Shown: positions 59,448 through 64,000 of the stretch, in pieces | How positions within the stretch are numbered: position 1 is the stretch's first letter | How the letters are laid out: each line of letters starts with the position of its first letter | Origin: Rallus limicola | Taxonomy: Eukaryota > Chordata > Aves > Gruiformes > Rallidae | DNA: 64,000 nucleotides | Assembly (NCBI GenBank): GCA_022605955.1 | Contig: JAKCOZ010000081.1 | Span: forward strand, 1,178,001 to 1,242,000 | Direction: 5' to 3' | Made by a program: the position numbers and the translations under genes | Notes under the pieces: generated by a model | Seen by the model: only the letters and a program-made list of their open reading frames with translations | The model's database searches: none | What the model was told of the DNA's origin: nothing

Positions 59448-62400
59448 CTTCCCTTGGCCTGAGTCAGGACAAAAATGCATCAGAGAATTTGAGGGGGAGG
59501 GGTGGGGGGGATTGTTTGGGTTTTAGGTTACCATTGCCTTTTTGCTGAGATTCATTTTAATGCATCACCACACTAACGAACTAAGAGCCTGCTCTAGGAA
59601 GTGACTCATCTTGAGGGGAAGCAATCGAGACAGCGCTCCTGGTGATTTAAAGATGGATGATCTAAGTGGGACACGGGCCAGACCCCTCCAAAGGCACACG
59701 CTGCTTAAACCCGCCGAAACGGCAGAAGGCAGTGACTTGAGCAGCCTGAGCCTCACACCACTTTCAAGGGAGAAACCAGGGAGGTTACCTGTTCAAACAA
59801 GAGCCTCCTCCCAGCAGCCTGAACCCAAATGCCCAGTGGCACAAACATCTCCCCCGTCGCGCTCTGTAAGGCCACTGGCAAAGGCAGCATCCCCACAGAG
59901 TGCTCCTGAGGGCTCTGTGCATCCCAGCACTGCACCATCACATGCCTGGCGCTCACAAAGATGATTTTTTCATTATTTAAGCCCATGCACCTGCTGGATC
60001 CCACATTCCCCAACAAAGATAATAATTTCCTCATTAAGAGAAGCCAGTGAATCAATAGAAGAGTGCTGCGAGTGAATCGAGGTCATTTGTCTCTTAAGCC
60101 CAGCACTACTCTCGTTAGAAGGTATGTGAGCAGGCCGTTATAGAAGATGCTATTCTGAACCGATTTTTCACTGAAAAAAGGCTTGTTCTGATCTATTTCT
60201 GAGCACCAGGCTTTTGAAAGCCCCCTTCCAACCCCAAGGCGTTCCCTTGTTCCACTACAGCCCACCCACGCAGAGCCTGCAGACCATGGTGGGGTGGGCT
60301 TCTTGCTCCAGCAAAGGGAGCAGCCCCGTGCTGGCAAAGCCCTAGGCATGGACAGGATGGCCAGCACCAGGTCTGCCCTGCCCAGTCCCCATGAGATGCC
60401 ACCCTGGGTGCTGGAGCGGGCTCTGCAGACCCACTGGCCGAAGTGGTGGGGCCGCCGCTGACCCCCCTATCCCCATCTGGCACATTCCCAATTCCAGAAC
60501 CCGTGGAATGGGAATCAGATGGAGACCAAGGTCCTGGTCAGACCAAGACCTAAGGTGAACCCACACTAGTAGCTGTGCCACATGGTGCTGTGTAGCCCAC
60601 TGCCCTGTGAGGTGAGAACCCAGCACTGGCACTAAGGAGGAAGGATGCATCCTGAGCCGGGCGAGGCAGGACGTGGCCCTGATGCCTGTCTCAGATGCCA
60701 CTCAGGGTTGAGAGCCACCACATCCTATGAAAAATAAATTAAGGTTAGCTTGGGTATTTGTTGCCTTGGGGCTGACAGGGTGCAAACCAGCTTTTTTCTA
60801 TTTTCACCATGACATTATTGCTGTTGTTACAGGCTGCAGTGATGCAGTAAGAGGCAAGCTGCCAAAAGTGCCACTTTTTTTTTTTGATTCAAGCAATTTC
60901 TTAGCACATGAACTTGTAGGAGGTTTTATGCTTTGGATACTATAGCCCTCATTTCCAGGAGTGAGAGAAATCACAAAATACTGGCCTAACTAAATGCCTA
61001 AAGGCTTGTTGAAAAATCCTGTTAGATTGCCTGATGAAATAAAGGCTTTCCACAAGAATTCACTGTGTACTCACAAAGAGCCAGTGTTGTCAAATACTAA
61101 ATTTGAACTCATTCAGTTATTTACGTTTACTATGATAACAACTATGATTATATAAATGGATTGAAGCTCTGGAGTGAAACATCCATCCCACGCCTTCGCT
61201 TGGTCTCATTCCTTCAGCCACTTTCATTGCAGCAAACGCTCACAGGGTTTGGGGGGGGTGTGTGTTTTCCTACCTCATACTGTTCCTTTTGTCCCACACG
61301 GTCTGTGTGGGTGGCACTGAGAAGCTGCAGGCTGATTTCAGATCAGCAGCCGTGTTTCTTCTTTTCTTCTGGAGCTGCTGGGATTGAAAACCCCCTAATT
61401 CTGCTCTGCCTCCCTGCTCATGGACCACCCAAGGGTTCATCCTTCAAAATATCATCACTTGATGCTTATGGAGCCTTTACATGAGTGGTGCTAAATCCAG
61501 CTTGCTGCTGTCATCACTTAGCACAGCAAATGGGGATGCTCCAGAGAGGATGGATGGTGGCTTTCCTGTCTTCTGCTCCGCTCTTTCCAGAGCAATGGGA
61601 GGTAGGAGGAGTGGGAAGTCTTTTCCAGCTGTGGGAGCTTGGCACTCCCTGCTTGCTCCTCATCAGGAGCAGCAAGGGCAGCTTTGTTGGCAGAGAAAAG
61701 AGGGGAAAACACCTCCCTGTTCTCTCTTCCCAACGCCCTTTGATCTGGGATTAGGAGAGCAGGCTTAAAATGCAGTGATGCTAAACTTGGCTTAAAGCTG
61801 CCCCTATCTCCCCAGCAGCACTCAGCACCCTCCCCACCACCGCCCATCAACAGCCAAGAGGGTTTGCTTTTCCTCCAGCATCTGTCTCTGCCATCCATCA
61901 TCAGTGGAGTCAGGCTGGGGTTCACTGGGATTCATTGGGGACCTGCTTGGTCCTCTGGATTTTGTTTTTTTCCTTCTCTAGTTTCTCTTTTCATCTCTCC
62001 CCTTCCCATCTTGGCTTTTTGCCTCCAGGCCATCTCCCTGCAGAGACATGGGGAGGGAAAGTGGAGGCAAAGCCAGTGCACAGCAAATCACTTCCCAGAG
62101 CTGAAAGCCCCAGGAAGGGGCAGAAGGTCTGGGCTTCTGAAATAGAGGGAAGAGTCAAGGAAAGGGCAGGAAAAGCAGAAAGAAAAACAAGAGAAACAAT
62201 CTCACTGTGCTGTGACCTGCAGAAAAGCCATGGGACAATTTGGAATCAAGACCTGACTGATGGGTGTGGGGGTTGGAAGCCCATGGATCTCAGCTCCCAG
62301 GTCACCCAGTCACACCTTGCAACACACCCCTGTCCTGTGCCTGAGAACTGGGACAAGAGCATCGCTGCTTCCACAGTCCTGCAGCGTGAAGGTGTGGGGT

Positions 62401-64000
62401 GCACTGCCAGCGCCAAGAATCCATACTTGGGACTTATTCTGGGCTGTTCCATGAGCCCTCACTCCTCACACTCCTCCCTGCACACCTCTGCTGTGTGGTC
62501 CACCCCTTCATGCCCCTGGGCATCGCCGCTGCCAGGACATGCAGTGAGACACAGCTCTGATGCCACATCCCTGGCTCTGAGCTGATGCAGCCAATACCTC
62601 CAGCAGCTGGGAAATGCCAAAACCCAGAGAGTGAACAGTGCTCTTATTCATTACTGGCATTTTAATGACTCTGCTGGGGTCAACTGCAGTAAATGGGCTC
62701 CTAGGCTGGGAGTCATAAATGCCCAGTAGAACTGTGATATTTAGGCTAGCTTGGAGCTGTCAGGCCAGGCACAGAGCCCTGCCTTACTCTCCTGTTAAAT
62801 GATCCTTGTTCTAAGGAAGGAAAAAAAAAAAAGAGAGAGATTAATGAATGCATCCATATGAGCTATTAAGAGAAAAATAGAGGCAGAGATAAAGACAGAC
62901 AGAGGCAGAGAATGGTAGCTCCTGAAACATGTGTTTTCTGCTATTTCATTTTTTACACAATAGATGCAGTTTCTTTCTTTCCTCAGACTGGAAAGATAGG
63001 CTTGACAACCATCTCATCAACAGCAGCATATAATAACATCTCCTTGCTATTAATATGCAAATTGAAAGGCACACACTGATTAAAACCATATTAGACAAAG
63101 GCTATTGTCAGAGAGCCACGAGCAGAGGCCCACGGAGGGGGATGCTGCTTAAACTGGTCCCTTTCAAGCACCAGCATGGCAAGCCCAGCCCACGCCAGTG
63201 AGGCGAGTGAGCTGTCCCTGTCACTGCTGCACCCATAGAAACCTCCAGGAAAGTATCTGCAAAGAGAGTCTTCCTGCCTGGGCTGCTTCTGAAGATGAAG
63301 TCACCCAGCTCTGCTTTTAAACTCAGTTTTCCCCCCTGGCAGGACCTGCAGCTCGGGTACCCACACTGCTGGGGATGATGCCATCCCTGCTGCGCAGTTG
63401 GGTACCCACAGCTCATCCATGTCTTTCCCAGGGAGCAGCTGGGCTCTTGCTGCTGCTCTCTTGGCTTGAACAAGGACTGTGAGACACACACATGCACACA
63501 GAGACAGGCAGTGTTTAAATGAAGCTCCAGGAGCAGGGGCTGAGGATGCAGGGGGGGTCCAGGGGAGGCTGGTCAGGCAGATTAAGAATGCTGGTGCATC
63601 GTACTGATGGCACCAAGCGTGTTCCTTCACAAGATGAGGTGGGATAACAGCCCCATCAAAGATGGTATGGGATTAAAGAGTTTGATTCTGGGGCATGGCA
63701 TCTGTGGTCACTATGATGACACGGCATCTGTGGTTACTAGGCTAAAAGGCAGGGTGAAAGGGTATGGATGTAGGTCCCAGAGAAGCACACGCTGGCTGCA
63801 CACAGAGATGAGTTGTGGCAGTGCTGGTGGGATGATGAGATGCACAAAGGTTCTGGGAAAATGAGGATAGAATATAGGGGAGGAATTACAGAGTTTGCTT
63901 TAGATCTCCTGTGATTTAGAGTACAAGTACTGTGTAAGCAAGTGGTATAAAAGTGGAAAACTTTGAAGCGAAGAGCTCTGCAGCCACCTCCTGACCCAGC
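59448..64000. other. Gene-free unique sequence
   Basis: AT-rich islands occur at 60990-61160 and 62940-63100. Near 63697-63740 the word GGCATCTGTGGTYACTA occurs twice. The 216-codon frame at 61935-62585 has no recognisable motif. Confidence 0.5.

Noticed and set aside
1..64000. CRISPR array, tRNA, rRNA or operon-like gene cluster
   Set aside because: No spacer-repeat arrays, no convincing tRNA or rRNA words and no run of co-oriented genes; the sequence is vertebrate, not microbial.

Overview
The window is a stretch of bird nuclear genome. Two things show this. Most of the recognisable repeats are CR1 (chicken repeat 1) non-LTR retrotransposon fragments, 5'-truncated and ending in the ATTCTRTG-type octamers typical of avian CR1. 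The only convincing gene is a sauropsid-looking ortholog of TCIM (C8orf4/TC1). Several CR1 copies are very alike, so CR1 was active fairly recently in this lineage. CR1-rich birds such as woodpeckers, hornbills and hoopoes are possible hosts, but the species cannot be fixed from this sequence.

Layout. 0-3.4 kb: an old CR1 copy, then the single-exon gene TCIM (CDS 2281-2601, + strand), with a TATA-like box, a short 5' leader, an AU-rich 3'UTR and a polyadenylation signal at 3385. A small CpG-dense patch lies just after the stop codon. 3.4-28 kb: gene-poor sequence with scattered CR1 fragments, a complete solo LTR with a 5-bp target duplication (12203-12778), an LTR-like segment near 17 kb, and three tandem arrays (a 13/8-nt composite minisatellite at 10.7 kb, a TTCCCC hexamer array at 20.4 kb, a 14-nt minisatellite at 22.9 kb). 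28-35.3 kb: a dense cluster of CR1 copies in both orientations, including one nested pair and one mosaic copy. 35-64 kb: mostly unique, gene-free DNA with AT-rich islands that look like candidate conserved non-coding elements, a very GC-rich C-run minisatellite (41.1-41.4 kb), a second LTR-like segment (44.7 kb), five more CR1 copies and a second nested CR1 pair (59 kb).

Function. TCIM encodes a small regulator that, in mammals, binds Chibby and boosts beta-catenin signalling. The rest of the window fits a regulatory gene desert downstream of such a gene. I found no convincing second protein-coding gene, no RNA gene, no CRISPR array and no novel multi-gene system. The most informative structures are the two nested CR1 insertions: each inner element sits in the antisense orientation within about 30-45 bp of the host element's 3' end, and one is flanked by a precise 6-bp duplication. 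The mosaic CR1 copy at 34.6-35.3 kb is also informative.
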